DNA from: Diadema setosum
Lineage: Eukaryota; Echinodermata; Echinoidea; Diadematoida; Diadematidae
Length of the DNA: 64,000 nt
Assembly: GCA_033980235.1 (NCBI GenBank)
Contig: CM067079.1
Span: forward strand, 29,449,647-29,513,646
Direction: 5' to 3'
Shown here: piece by piece, positions 32,401 through 46,400 of the stretch
How positions within the stretch are numbered: position 1 is the stretch's first letter
How the letters are laid out: every line of letters starts with the position of its first letter
Program-made: the position numbers and the translations under genes
Notes under the pieces: model-generated
The model's input: the letters and a program-made list of their open reading frames with translations, nothing else
The model's database searches: none
What the model was told of the DNA's origin: nothing

Positions 32401-35400
32401 CGTATGTATAGTTACAAGTTGTTAAGATAGTACATATCTTTATTTGAGTATATAAAAATAATTTAGTTAATTGGTAGCAGATTACTGATTCAGGGGTTGG
32501 GCATGGATGGAATGGGGGGGGGGGGAGTTTGTACTTTGTGCTTATTACTTTTTTAGCATAGTCAATTTTTTAATGTACTGTGCACTTGGCCAGTTTTTTT
32601 TACCAGTGTGATGGAATATGCAAATGGACAATGTGCCCCCATGGAAGCCTTTAAAGCCTCTCCCACCTTCCAAGTTTGCAATGTTCTTGGGTAGTAGCCC
32701 GCCAGAATGTGTAGAAGGTGAATTTGCAGAACTCAGTTGAGCGCAATACCCCCAGTCCCTGTTTTTATCAGAATCGCTCCTATGTGTTTTGATGGTCAAC
32801 TCCAGGTTTTGAGTGTCACAATGGCGAATGCCTTGAAGAGCCAAGGTTGCCCTGAGACGGAAAGCACTGCGCTGTTCATCAGATACATCAACACCTTCTT
32901 CGACTGCATGAATGTGTCGCAGGTCAACAGCGGGAAGCGGCGCCAGAACGCCGCGCTTCGTCCATACACAGATGTATCAGACTGGAGATTTACGGTAAGT
33001 TCTAATACATCACTGAGCAGTGAGGCTGAGATTAAAGGTACTGTTTACCTTTGGGAACAGTGATTTAAGAAATGTTTGAGTTATCACATATGATGTGTCC
33101 GTGTAGGTCAGTTGTATCACAAAATATCCTACCATATACAAAATTTTGCAATAAAGCCTAAAACATACGGAGATATCACTATAATTCTCACTATAAAACC
33201 ATTAACTGTAGACAGTTTAGTCTAGAAACAAGTTTGTTATAACTATTGTTCACATTTTGTTACAAAACTTAACATTGCTTATACTGATTATCTTTTTTTA
33301 CACTGATTGTTTCTATCCCTAACTTACATTTCAGAACTATTTTGAAGCACTAAAGCTGGAGTTTTGTTTCATCTGCAAATGGTAAATAATGCCTTTGATA
33401 AGGGGATAGATTTTTACATGATGTCACTTCATATATTTAATAGGTTGTGAGAAAATCTGTAGGTTTTTTTCCCTATCTCTCGTGCCATGAATGGGGGGGG
33501 GGGGGGATGCATCATAGAGGGGGAAGATGTAACTATATATCTTTTACAGTGTGTGAGTATTGCAAATATGCAAAACTTCCATGTCATTGTGTTAGCTTGT
33601 TGGATACATGCAGCGAGGAAGATTTTCTTTTTAAAGCAATTTTAAAGGCACATAGACCCGGTGGTTGCAGGGGCACTGCTGGATGATACTGCCGATCACA
33701 GTTAGCATTATACGAAGATTGCCAAAGTTGAGCTGTCATCAAGAGCAAACTAGGGGGCAAAAGTGAGTAGGTGTTACTAGGTAAGCCCAGTTTGTTGTCT
33801 ACTGCGCATCGCGCAGTCTGTAGTAATACCAGATTGCGTACATATGTGCTTGTTATTATGACATCACAAAAGAAGTTTGCTAAAGCTGTCACCCCTCAGC
33901 CGAATCATGAGCCGAACTGTGATCGGACCACTGACTGCAGTGGATCGGACTTCTTCAGACTCATGGAAATGGGTCACAGCGTAAGCGCTACAGAGGAGTC
34001 GACAGAATACACCGTGTAGGTCTCTGTAGGAAACTTGCACCGTGCGCCCGCGTACGCATTCGACTAAACCACTGGGTCTATGTGCCTTTAAAACTACTTC
34101 AGGGCAAGGGTGCAAAGGATGCAAACTGCTTGTCTCTTTTGATAACCTACAGTGCCGACCGCGGGAAACGTCACACTTTTCCGAGATCTGCACGAGGCCA
34201 CTGACGCGTATCCCCGCGGGTACCCGCGGGTATACGCGTTCAGTGGACGAGTCCATCCGCCCGCACGGATAATCCATCCTCGGGAATTTGCGTCTCGATT
34301 GACGCGGGTTGGACGAGGGTGGACGAGGGTGGACGAGGGTATTCAAGGGCACATTCCCGTTAAGCATTATTTTGACCGCTCAATCAAAATACATTTCATG
34401 GAGTTCCGACTTTGCCCATTTTCATCAAATTCCGAATTCAGGGGCTTCTTTACGATTTAATCACACTCTGATGTCCACTGCCTTGATTGTTCGCTACTTT
34501 CTAAAGAAGTACACCTGCGGAAGTTGTGCACATGCGTTCATCACTCAAGTATCAATAATTATTAGAACATATCGACATCGGTTTCGATCATCTCGCTAAT
34601 CACGACTTTTAACGACCTGCGCCACCAAAATTTCATTGCTGAAAATTCGGTGGCCCAATCGGGCTACAAAAAAAGTCGGATGTTTGCCTTTACTTTTGAA
34701 AATGAACAGCGGTAACAGTCGGCTCCGTAAGACGCAAAAATGAATGTCGCATGTTTACTTTTGATTTTAGAAATGAATCACGGTGACATTTGACTCCGTA
34801 TGATACTGGAATAAATACCGAATGTTTGCTTTGGCGTTCGGAAGTGAATGATAATATTCAACTCCGTAAGACGATAAGATAAATGCCGGATGTTTGCTCT
34901 TACGTTCGAAAGTAAATAGCAATAACATTCAGCTCCGGAAGATGCTTGAGTAGGCTATATGTCGAATGATCCCTTTGACGTTCGGAAATAAATAACAAAA
35001 ATATTCAACTCCGTACGATGATAAAATAAAAGACGGATATTTGCTTTTACTTTCGAAAATAAATAACAACAACACTCGGCTTCGGAAAATGCTAACATAA
35101 ATGTCAGATGATTGCTTTTACGTTCGGAAGTGAATAGCAGTAATATTCTGCTCCATACGATGCTAAAATAACTGTTGGATGTTTGCTTTTAGATTTCGAA
35201 ATGAATAACAGTAACATTCAGGTGCGTTCAGTGGTAAAATTAATGTTCAATGATTGCTTTGATGTTCGGAAATGAATAACAATGACATTCAACTCCGTAT
35301 ACGTTTATAAAATATGCAATGTATATCTGATGTTTGCTTTTACGTTCGGAAGTAAATAGCAATAACATTCAGCTCCCGAAGATGCTAAAGTAAATGTCGA

Positions 35401-38400
35401 ATGATCCCTTTGACGTTCGGAAATAAATAACAAAAATATTCAACTTCTTACGATAATAAAATGAATGACGGATGATTGCCTGTACTTTCGAAAGTAAATA
35501 GCAATAGCATTCGGCTCCGGAAGATGACAAAATAGATGTCAGATGATTGCTTTTACGTTCGGAAGTGAATAGCAGTAATATTCTGCTCCATACGATGCTA
35601 AAATAACTGTCGGATGTTCGCTTTTAAATTTCGAAATGAATAACAGTAACATTCACCTGCGTTCGATGGTTCGGAAATGAACACAATAATATTCAACTCC
35701 GTGTATACGATAACATAAATGTCTGATGTTTGCCTTTATGTTCAAGAGTAAATGGCAATAACATTCAGCTCCGGAAGATGCTAAAATAAATGTCGAATGT
35801 TTGCTGTGACGTTCGGAAATTAATAACAAAAATATTCAACTCCGTACATACAATTTTGCGTTCGGAAGTGAATAGCAGTAATGTTCTGCTCCATACGATG
35901 CTAAAATAACTGTCGGATGTTCGCTTTTAGATTTCGAAATGAATAACAGTATACATTCAGCTGCGTTCGATGGTTCGGAAATGAACACAATAATATTCAA
36001 CTCCGTGTATATGATAACATAAATGTCTGATGTTTGCTTTTATGTTCAAGAGTAAATAGCAATAACATTCAGCTCCGGAAGATGCTAAAATAAATAACGC
36101 ATGTTTGTTGTGACGTTCGGAAATGAATAACCAAAATAACTCCGTATATACGATGATAAAATAAATGTCTGATATTCGGTTTTACGTTCGAAATATAACA
36201 ATAACAATCAGCTCCCTTCGACTTTCGGAAATGAATGATAATAATATTCAACTCCGTACGATGTTTAAATAAATGTCGGATGCTTGCTTATAATTTATAT
36301 TGCTATGTACTTTCGCAATATAAATAGCAATAACATTCGACTCCGGAAGATGCCAAAATGATTAATGTCACATGATTGCTTTTACGTTTGGAAGTGAATA
36401 GCAGTTACATTCTGTTCCGTACTATGCTAAAATAAATGTCGGATATTTGCTACATGTGTATTACATTTCGAAATGAATAGTAACATTCGGCTGCGTTTGA
36501 TGGTAAAAAACAAAACAAAAACAAAACAAAACAAAACACACACACACAAAAAAAAAACTGTCTGATGTCTGCCTTGACGTTCAAAATTCGGCCCCGTACG
36601 ATATGATGAAATAATTGTCAGATGACTCATTTCACTTTCGCAAGTGGACAACAGTGACATTCGGCTCCGTACGATGATAAAATAGATGTCGGATGTTTGC
36701 TTTTATATTTGGAAATGACTAACTGTTAAATTCTGCTCCGTATACGACAGAGCTGCCAACCTTTCGAAGCACAAATTAGTACTCAGCAGCTCCAAAATTC
36801 GTATTTTCCACCAGAATTCGTATTTTTTTCAATCTCCCTCTTTTTGCTATGAGGCCTACAGGCTCTAAACATAACGTTATGACACATGCCGAAGCATCCA
36901 GCTGGTCACCAGCACGATAAAGATTCTAAACTACGCAATGTTCACCGTTGATTGATTGCTTTCTCGCAATGTGTACAAGTGCAAGTTTGTACCTCCAAAA
37001 TCTTTCTGGGCTGATTGTGGAAGCTTCCATTTTCTAGCAGGGGACGGGGAATGCTTGATCTTCTCAAGAGAGCTTCTGTGTAAGCGGATGCAAAACTCTG
37101 TTCTGTGTTTCCAATTATGTACTATCAAAACATAATCATGCGTTGTTTTCAGGCTTTTTTCATTTTATTGGATTTTAAACATCAGTATTTTTCGAAGTAT
37201 TCCAATTCCTTTTCCCCTGACTGGAATCGGAAAGTCTGCTATAACGATGATCGCAAAATGCCGCGCTGTGTGTGGAAGCGCCGATGTGGTGCAAACACGT
37301 GGCTTCATTTTCAAGTTTAAATGAATGCGCCATGTGCTCCTGCCTATAAGAGGTTAATGCAAGTTCGATGGATCGAATGTGCCATAGCTGAGCTGAATGG
37401 CTTGTTTACGGTAAACATGCAATTTACGTTCGATATGAAGAAATCATTACGTCTTTCACGAGGGAAAAACACACAAAACAAACAAACAAACAAACAAAAT
37501 ACGCCCACGAACGAATGTTGATAGCCAAAACTTTGAAAAGTAATAAGCAGTTTTGATGCGCGTGAACTGAAATTAATTGTCATTACACGTTGTATTTTGC
37601 TGTCTAACCAGGTGATGACTGCATCTCATTGGACCTTCTCGTAGTGAATTTGTCTGGGCATACGAGGCCTTTCATGTATTTCTGTGATTGCATTTTTAAT
37701 TGACTAAATAATCCTTTTGTTATTGTTCAGGGAACATTAGATATTCGATCAAGTACACTATAATCGACTCTTCAATGTTCCCTACTATGCGCCAAAAGAA
37801 AGGCTATAGACATAGAGTCATGATATCTTTGGAATTATTCCTTTAATTCAACTAATGAGCTGGTTCTTCCATCGATATTTCCAGGATACTTACACGCTGT
37901 TTATTCCAATGCGCGCATTCTTTCGTCTGGCACGCACCTGGGTGCGGCACCTGCTTTTGTGGAAATTTCCACAAGGGAGAGGGGTGGGGTGTCAAGTTTC
38001 TTCGAGCCGAAGAGACTGCATACACGATCTCTTCGCTTTTATTTATTGTCATTCGTGTTTTCGCCTTATTCTTTGCTGATATTGAACATTTAGATCTAAC
38101 TTTACGAAAGTTGCTATAGCACATGGTTCGTTTTGTTGTGAGGTGTACGTAATTTTTTTTTAAATCATTCTTGAGAGGGGAAAGAAGAGTAAAGGGAAAG
38201 AAGACTAGAGGGAAAGGGAAATAAAACAAACGTCACGTACGCTAAGCATTCACAGGAAGCCGTCTTTTTACACCAGTCACCAGCATAGTTATCATCACTA
38301 TCAGACATCACTCAAGATCATTTTAGCCTTTTCCTATGATCAACATTAAGAAACACGCATAATCCCTCGAGATAAATACCTAGGAAACTCAATAATAAAT

Positions 38401-41400
38401 ACAAAGTATCAACACCTCCCAACAACACAAACATTTAGAAAAGACAACAAATAGCACATCGAAGCGGCTGGGATCAAACTCCGTCGCTTCGATTGCAGCG
38501 AAGCGGAGAAATCGCCGTTACGAAAATAACAGTGCGAGACACTAAGACTGTTAAGAGAATTACGTTTAAATACTTCAAAGTATAAAGGGAACAGATAAAG
38601 TGATATAAAATGTAAGAAATCGTACTAAACGAGGTGTGAGAAACGACGGAAATAAAACGAAGTTTAGTAGTAAGCTTAGGCCCTAGCAAAAGTTTTGCAG
38701 CACCGAAAGCTACGCGAAAATAAACACACATATAAAACTCGGTATTGCGACGAGATCCTATGGGATCAAGTCAATAAACGATACAAAACAAAGGAAATTG
38801 ATTCATTTTGACGGGAAAATAGTTTGTTATAAGTATTCTGTTATTAAACTGAGATCTCCTTTAATAGGCCTAGAAATAATCGAGTTTCCACGATACTCTG
38901 GAAAGAAAGTTTGAACGCTTTTCACCTGCACATAATACTGCAGAGGGCAGTGCACATCAGTCATCAATACACGAACAGAAACTCACCTCTACAACTTCCT
39001 CGCAGAAAATGATGCAATAGCGTTATAAAAAAAACACACACACACACACACAACACTCTAAAAATCATTTCGTACTTGGGAGGCAAAGGGCAAGAGGATG
39101 AAAAGAAGAGAAAAAGAAGCAGACATTGCACAACGGGACGCTTTCACCCCGCCTCATACGGTACTGTAGTGGCAGCTGGCTACAGTGTGTAGACACTCCC
39201 CAGCCGGCCGGCCACACATTGGGATACTACGGCGATCCATGTAAACATCCAGGGTCCGTAGGCGACAGGGATTCACGCGCGCGAAGTTCAATTCGGTGTA
39301 CACAGTACGCAAGCAGCGATATGCGTGTGCGCACATTTTTCTATTCAGCGCTTTCCACATACGGTGCGTACGCGTTGCATCGATATCCCAGCTGAATACA
39401 GATAACATGGCACATGCGACGTGCGTTTGCTATATTTTTACCCATTATTTTTCCCCACTGTGAATTCGTACTTTCTAAGGACGTTTTCATATTGTCGTAT
39501 TCCCTTCGATTTTTCGTATACGAATTTTTCGGAACGGTTGGCAGCTCTGGTACAATGCTAACATAAATAACAGATTATTGCTTTCACATTTGAAAATGAT
39601 TAATGGTATATAGGCTCAGTATGATGCTTAGATAAATAGAGGATGTTTGCTTCACATTCGGAAATCAATAAGGGTAACATTCAGCTCCATAAGATGCTAA
39701 AATGAATGTCGGTTGTTTGCTTTTATACAGTGTATTTGAAAATGATTAACGGTAATATTCGGCTCCGTAAGGTTCTAACATACTATAGTAAATGTTGGAT
39801 GATTGCTTTTACAATCAGAAATGAATAGCGGTAACTTTCGGCTCTTTACAATGCTAAAACAAAAAAAATCTGGAAATGCTCCCACTTTCTCATCCCAAAA
39901 GTAAGCTATGACCACCTAATAGCATAGGCATCAACTTTTATAATTATCTATAAGCCTATTTGCTAAATCTTAGATTTCAGAATAATGGTGATAAGATGAT
40001 CTACTTCTGTATTCATTTATTTTAGACATGGGTACCTGTCACGTCAGTAATGCTTAATAATTGTTTTTAGTAGGACCGATTTAGTTTTTCCTATGTTTTT
40101 CTTGATTTTTTTGGCCACCAAAAAAAAAAAATAGAAATCAATTATTTTGATGGTCAAAAATAAAAATTAGTTTGGAGCCCTGCGATATCATTGGGCTCAT
40201 CATTACTTAATCTTTCCCATGATACGCTAATATTTATATCATCAATCTGCCGACGTCATCCGACAATTCATGATTCAAACCTTTTTTTTTTTCATCGTCC
40301 GTAACCAAACTTTGAACACAGACAGGGTATTCTTTCTCATTCTAGAGTAATGAAGGAGCGCACTTTCGGCTGTGATCTAAGTCCTATTATCATCATGAGT
40401 TCATGTCGCCGTTTAGTGATCTAAACTTCAGCTTTGCTGAACTGTTCAATGTCTTGAGCAGGAAGCGAAAACAATGGCTGGACTAAGGAACCTTCGTTTT
40501 TAAAAGGGGGAAATAGAAACAAAAAACAACACTGAAACCGAACAAGCCGGCCGAGCATTGTTTAGGTTAACCACGCGTGGTGATAATAGCGCCCATTGAT
40601 CGCTCTGTCCAGCTGGCTTAACCCTATTCTAACTGGGAGGAGTTTTTACTGGGGGTGACCCCCCCCCCCCCCCCCCCCTTCAGATCTCGGCCACCGATCG
40701 CGCGATCGCTGCGAAATTTTTCCTGAAGATAGAGCTGGATGTCAACTACAAGATTACATGGTCATACAATAGAAAAATATTGCCTTTCTATTTTTAATAA
40801 ATTGATTATGCAAAGTTGTGCATGAAATCATAGTTTCACCTATAACTCCATAAAAAGACTGAAGTATTGCTAAATTTTTGTGTCAAAATTCCTCAAGACA
40901 TATAAACCAATTTTCATTTAAAAATAAAGCACAGTCAAAACCAATTTCTTTTGTTTTTTATTGTTTTGTTAATTTCTTATGTATTTTATTGATTGTTCGA
41001 CCTTGTGTTTTCTGTTGTTTTTCAAAATTTGTTGCAGGCACTTTTTCAGGCTTATCTACACTATATAGAATTGATTAATTTCAATGGTTCAAAGATGAAA
41101 TACTATAATTTATATCAATTTAACCCCAAAAACACAATTTACATTCAATTTGCACACGATATCATGAATTTGAGCTGTTTTCCGGTTGACATGCATTTGC
41201 ATAACATTACGTAACTTCAGAACGGTGTACTCAGACTAGTCCATGGGCCAGGCCAGATATTGGTACCATCTGAGGTGGCAAAACCTTTTTAGTGTCATTT
41301 TGTTTGTCGGGCATAGATATGCTTATCAAGCTATGATAGCATTTCCAAATGAGTAGCTTAGTCATAATATATGAATTTTTAACCAATTTGGTCTCGTTGT

Positions 41401-43381
41401 TATATCCCTATACTTCTGAATCGAAACTAACCGCCATACAAAGAAGAGCACTGTCTTCTGTATGTTCCATAGAGCTGTAAAATGCAGCTCTAGACTATGC
41501 CTGGTATGTTCACAGGTGTTCTGTTGTAAACGCGGTGCGCTTAGTCTTTATTCAAGGCAGCGAAGGGAATATCCAAAGGTTATGATGTCCACAGCGCTTA
41601 GTCTTTATTCTAGACGGCGAAGGGAATATCCAAAGCGTATGATACAGTGTATATCCTTTTATCTAAAAACAACAACAACAACAAAAGCAATTCCTAGTGA
41701 ATTTTACCGTATTTTTCAATCATTTGTCATTTTCCGCTGAAAACGCTACGGAGAAAACGCTGATACCACTCCAATGTCGCTTTATTTCCCTCCAACAAAA
41801 GAAGATTATGCAAAAACAATGTACCGGTACACTACGATACATTGTAATGAACGATATTGTAATGAACGATATTGTAAATGAACAGAGTGATTTTTGTTTA
41901 AAACTGATGTATTTGTTGATAGTGTAGTATAAAAACAGTATAGATAATATACCTTTTATGAGGAACTTTAGATTTATGGTAACGGTACATTGGTCTAGAT
42001 AAAGAACTAAGCGCACCGCGTGACAGCTGTGGACATCATAACCCTTTGGATATTCCCTTCGCTGCCTTGAATAAAAACTAAGCGCACGGCGTTTACAACA
42101 GAACACCTGTGGACATACAGAAGGCAGTGCTCTTCTTTGTATAGCGGTTTAGTTTCGATTCAGAAGTATAGGGATATAAATACGAGACCAAATTGGTTAA
42201 AAATTCATTTATTATGACTAAGCTACTCATTTGGAAATGCTATCATAGCTTGATAAGCATATCTATGCCCGACAAACAAAATGACACCAAAAAGGTTGTG
42301 CCACCTCAGATGGTACCAACAACCCATTTTTCGGGTCTTGGCCCATGGACTAGACGTCGCAAATTTGGTCTCAAAATATGCGGAAGACTTCAATGAAAAA
42401 AGTTGTGAAACGACGCGGCAAAATCTTTGCGCGTTGCAGAATCGTGACGCGACACGTGGGGGGGGGGGGGTCAATTTGACCCATTTGACCCCCCCCCCCC
42501 CCCCCCCCCCAGTTAGAATAGGGTTAAGAGTATGCATATTGACCAAAAATAGTCAGAGGGATGCTAATTTACTCTTACAAGCTATCGCTACTATTTAAGT
42601 TGAAAACTGGAACTTTCTGAAAGGTTAAAGATGATCGTAAAATCAGTTCTGGCTACAGGATTTTATAATAATTATAATAGCATACAACATGTACCAAGTT
42701 TTCATCGTTACCTGTCGTATCACTCCAAAGCAGTTCAGCTTAATTGTTGGCTTATAGAAGTGATCATCAATCGGTAAGGATTAGTCAGATGAATTCATGA
42801 ATTCACTTTATGCATCACGGCTAATCGAACTATTCAACATCGCTGAAGTAACCATACTTTTTTATTTTCATAGTTCAAACTATTTCTTAACATTTATATG
42901 CAAAACGAAAGTACTCTACACGTTTTTCAAAATGCTCAAATGTAATGAGTCAATTCCACAAAGATTGCATTACGGCAACCTTTATGACCTAAACAAGTTT
43001 TCTATAGAGCTATCAGTTCTAATGGCATTCTGATAACTTCGACTGCGTTTTGAACTCGTACCGAGCACAGCATTCAAAACAACGGGTTCCTCAGGTCCTC
43101 TTTAGGTGCTGATATACTTGCTAAAAGCATTCTCTTTAGCTTCCATTGACAACAACATGGGAGGAGAATGGAAGCGATCAACTTTCTCGGTAAATGAGGC
43201 TTTTCGTATATAGCACACATTGCGTGCCTCTTTCTTTTTTTTTTTTTGTTTCTGTTGTTTCAAACTACACTGCAGCCGACACACAACACAAACACACCAA
43301 AGTTTACATTCAGGCAACCGTATTTTGGTATTGGTTAGAATCGAATTATATCTGTCTTGTGATTGGCTAATTATCTGTAGC

Positions 43382-43412
<31 letters not shown>

Positions 43413-46400
43413 CAAAAACAAACAAACACAAAAATGCTGAAAACTGCTTATCGAATATCAGTGGCGTGCAAAAGGAGTAAATTGGAGTCTATACTCTAAA
43501 GGGGCCTGAGCTTTTGATTCCAGAAGAATCTTCGTCAGAGGCAAAATGATAATCAGGCAGGGAAAGCAATCACATTATAAAGAAGTTCACACAACACCAA
43601 CAGTCAGGGACAGGCTACGGACACGGAACAAAGAAAACAAAAGGAGAGGATGGGAGGTCATGGGCAAGGAGGCCAACAGGTGAAGGGAGGGGGATTAAAG
43701 CAGGAGGGTGGATAGACAAAGGGCATAGGAGGGTCAGTGATAATCCCGAGTGCCGTGGGGGTGCATCCATTTAAGAATGAATTTTCTCACACACCCAAGC
43801 TGTCGCCATTTATGTGTGTGCGATGAAGCGTTAACGCTGTCGCTAAGCAGGACTGTTGCATCATGGGGGGGGGGGGGGGGGGGGGAACGGGTTGTGAGCT
43901 TGAACATAACCTGAACTTTAAGGGCGATTTTTTTTTCTTTTATGACTTCTAGGGATGCGGAAAGGGGTTGTTTTATATATAATTGTAAAGATAAAACTAT
44001 ACAATGTATGTAGAATTCAAGTATTTATATATACATGTGTAGACATGCCTAAAATTTCGTTTACTGCGACATACGCATTTCGACCGAGCGCATCACGACC
44101 TGTATGGACTACGCACATGTATTCTTTTATCTTGCGCTCTGCTTTTGTGGGAATTTCTTCAAGCATAGGTGTCAGGTTTTCCTACGTTACGTCTGCGGTC
44201 ATTAATTCCATATTTGTTAGTTTGTCTGCTTTCTTATTCTGTGTTTTATGCATTTTACTTGAACTTAAAGGTCTAGACATTTCGTTTGCTAAATGCACGC
44301 GAGTCACGTTGCATTGTATGATGTATTTTGTTTCGTTGACTATTCATGAGAAGCGTTTCTTTGAGCAAACTCTCTTTTCACACCACAATCACTTATAGAA
44401 GGTAGTCATCCACATTGGTTATCAAAACAATTCCGTCATTTTCCTTTCGTTCAGAAACAAAAATCTGTTATTCTCAACACGTTATTACAAAAATTACATC
44501 TCACAGCGATAATAGGGCCTACTAGAACCAACTCATCGCAGCAAAATGACACATTACGGTTACGAGGACATACACAATGCTTGAACAAATTACTTTGCTT
44601 CAAAATGTAGAAACAGATGAAGTGACATAACAAGAGAAAGGGCGCACCGAAAGAGGTACACTGTATCAAGATCAACTAAGATAAACTCTAACAAAAAAGA
44701 AGAAGAAGGAGGAAACTATTCCCCCCCCCCCACACACACGCACACACATACACACAAACGAGTAGATACACAAAGGTCATATGTTTACCTTTGGGAGCAG
44801 TGATTTAAAAGATGTTTTAGATATCACATGTGATGCATAATAGGTCCGTTGTGCAAAGCATCCTACATAATTTTTTGTAATAAAGCCTAGAATATAAGGA
44901 GATATCAGTATTTCTCTTATAGATTGTAAAGAACCTTCGGAATTAGGACCTTTGTTTCATTTTCGGATTAACGAACCTTCGGCATAACGAACCTTATTTC
45001 ATTTTTTGATAAATGAACCTTTGGAATAACAAGTTACAAACCTCATATTTTCGGATTAACGAACCTTCGGAATAGCGAACTGTAACCATTCACATAGTGT
45101 ACTGTATTTTCGATCAAACGGATTCATTTTTTTTTTTTTCCAGCGGTTGTTTCTATCCCTATAACTCACATTTCAGAACTATGGGGGTTTTGTTTCATGT
45201 ACGTGGTGAATTAATACGCCTTTAATGCAAGAGCAAAAACATGGGAAAGTTTGAATGCTTTTCACGTGCACATCGTCACATAAAGAGAATCAGGTGCTGA
45301 CGGACCATGTGTCTCAAAATCAATACTACCATGCAGCTTGCACCAAAATCACAAGAAATACTACATGAAGATTCTGATAGGTATTATCCCGTAACAGGGG
45401 CGGATCCAGGAATTCCGTTTTAGTGGGGGCGCGTTTACAAAATTAAAGGGGGGCGCACGCACCCCTCTCCCATTTTTTTTTTTTTTTTTTTACATTTCTT
45501 TTGTTTCAAAAAAAAAAATAAATAAAGGGGGGGGGGGGCGGGCGCCGGTTGCGGTCCTCCCTGGATCCGCCCCTGCGTAACCAAGTAAGTTTGAGAGAGA
45601 AAAGTTTGAGCCAAAAACACAGCGTTGACAAGTACTACCACAAATTGCATTTTAAATATGGTATATAATACACAGTACGAGAAAGTATACAGCACGAGAT
45701 CTCTAGTTTGATTTTCATTTCACTTCGAATAGTAGACGAGCAGTGACAATCCGTCAAAGTGCAAACTACAGCTAGGGCCTAGCGGCACAGTTTACAGGTC
45801 TACCTTCTGTTCACTGCATGGTACACATAAACAAGAACAAAAACGTTTTCTTCTTTTGCATGTTAGCATGGGGACGATAGTGAATTAAGTTCACCAAGAT
45901 TCAATGTTTGTAAACAAGAAAGCAGCGCGTAGCAAAGACCTCAGATCGTTGTTATAGCACACGTGCATCTATTGTGGTAACATTTTAATCAACGCACTAA
46001 CACCATCTGAACATATTCAACGATCATGCCACACAATCACTGTGAAGGGGAAATGTTCAGCAACAACAAGGGCACGAGTATGTAGCCTACCATATACTGT
46101 ACGCGCATTCATTCCGTGAGTGCCAAATACAAGCTAGAAACACACGCAATAAAGAAACATCGCAAGTTCATGAACTGAGGGACCTTTTTTTTTTTTTGTC
46201 TTATATCTGAACAAGATAAAGACGTTGTGATTTCGGGTGCTGTTCGTTATTCCGAAGGTTCGTTTATCCGAAACACATAAATTCCCTAAACCATAGAGGA
46301 TCGTAGTAATCCGAAAACGAAAAAAGGTTCGTTAATTCGAACATTTGCGGCGTTATTTCGAAGGTTCGTTAATCCAAAAATGACATAGGGTTCGTCATTC

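Noticed and set aside
37852..38229. 125-codon minus-strand frame inside the CAGAGCTGCC element
   Set aside because: No DDE/DDD-like or zinc-finger pattern; low-complexity start.
38462..38515. tRNA-like fragment
   Set aside because: Only a weak B-box-like stretch and a GAAGCGG inverted pair; no cloverleaf could be drawn.
43955..44398. 147-codon frame inside the large element
   Set aside because: No transposase or other domain motif and no splice or promoter signal; treated as chance in AT-rich DNA.
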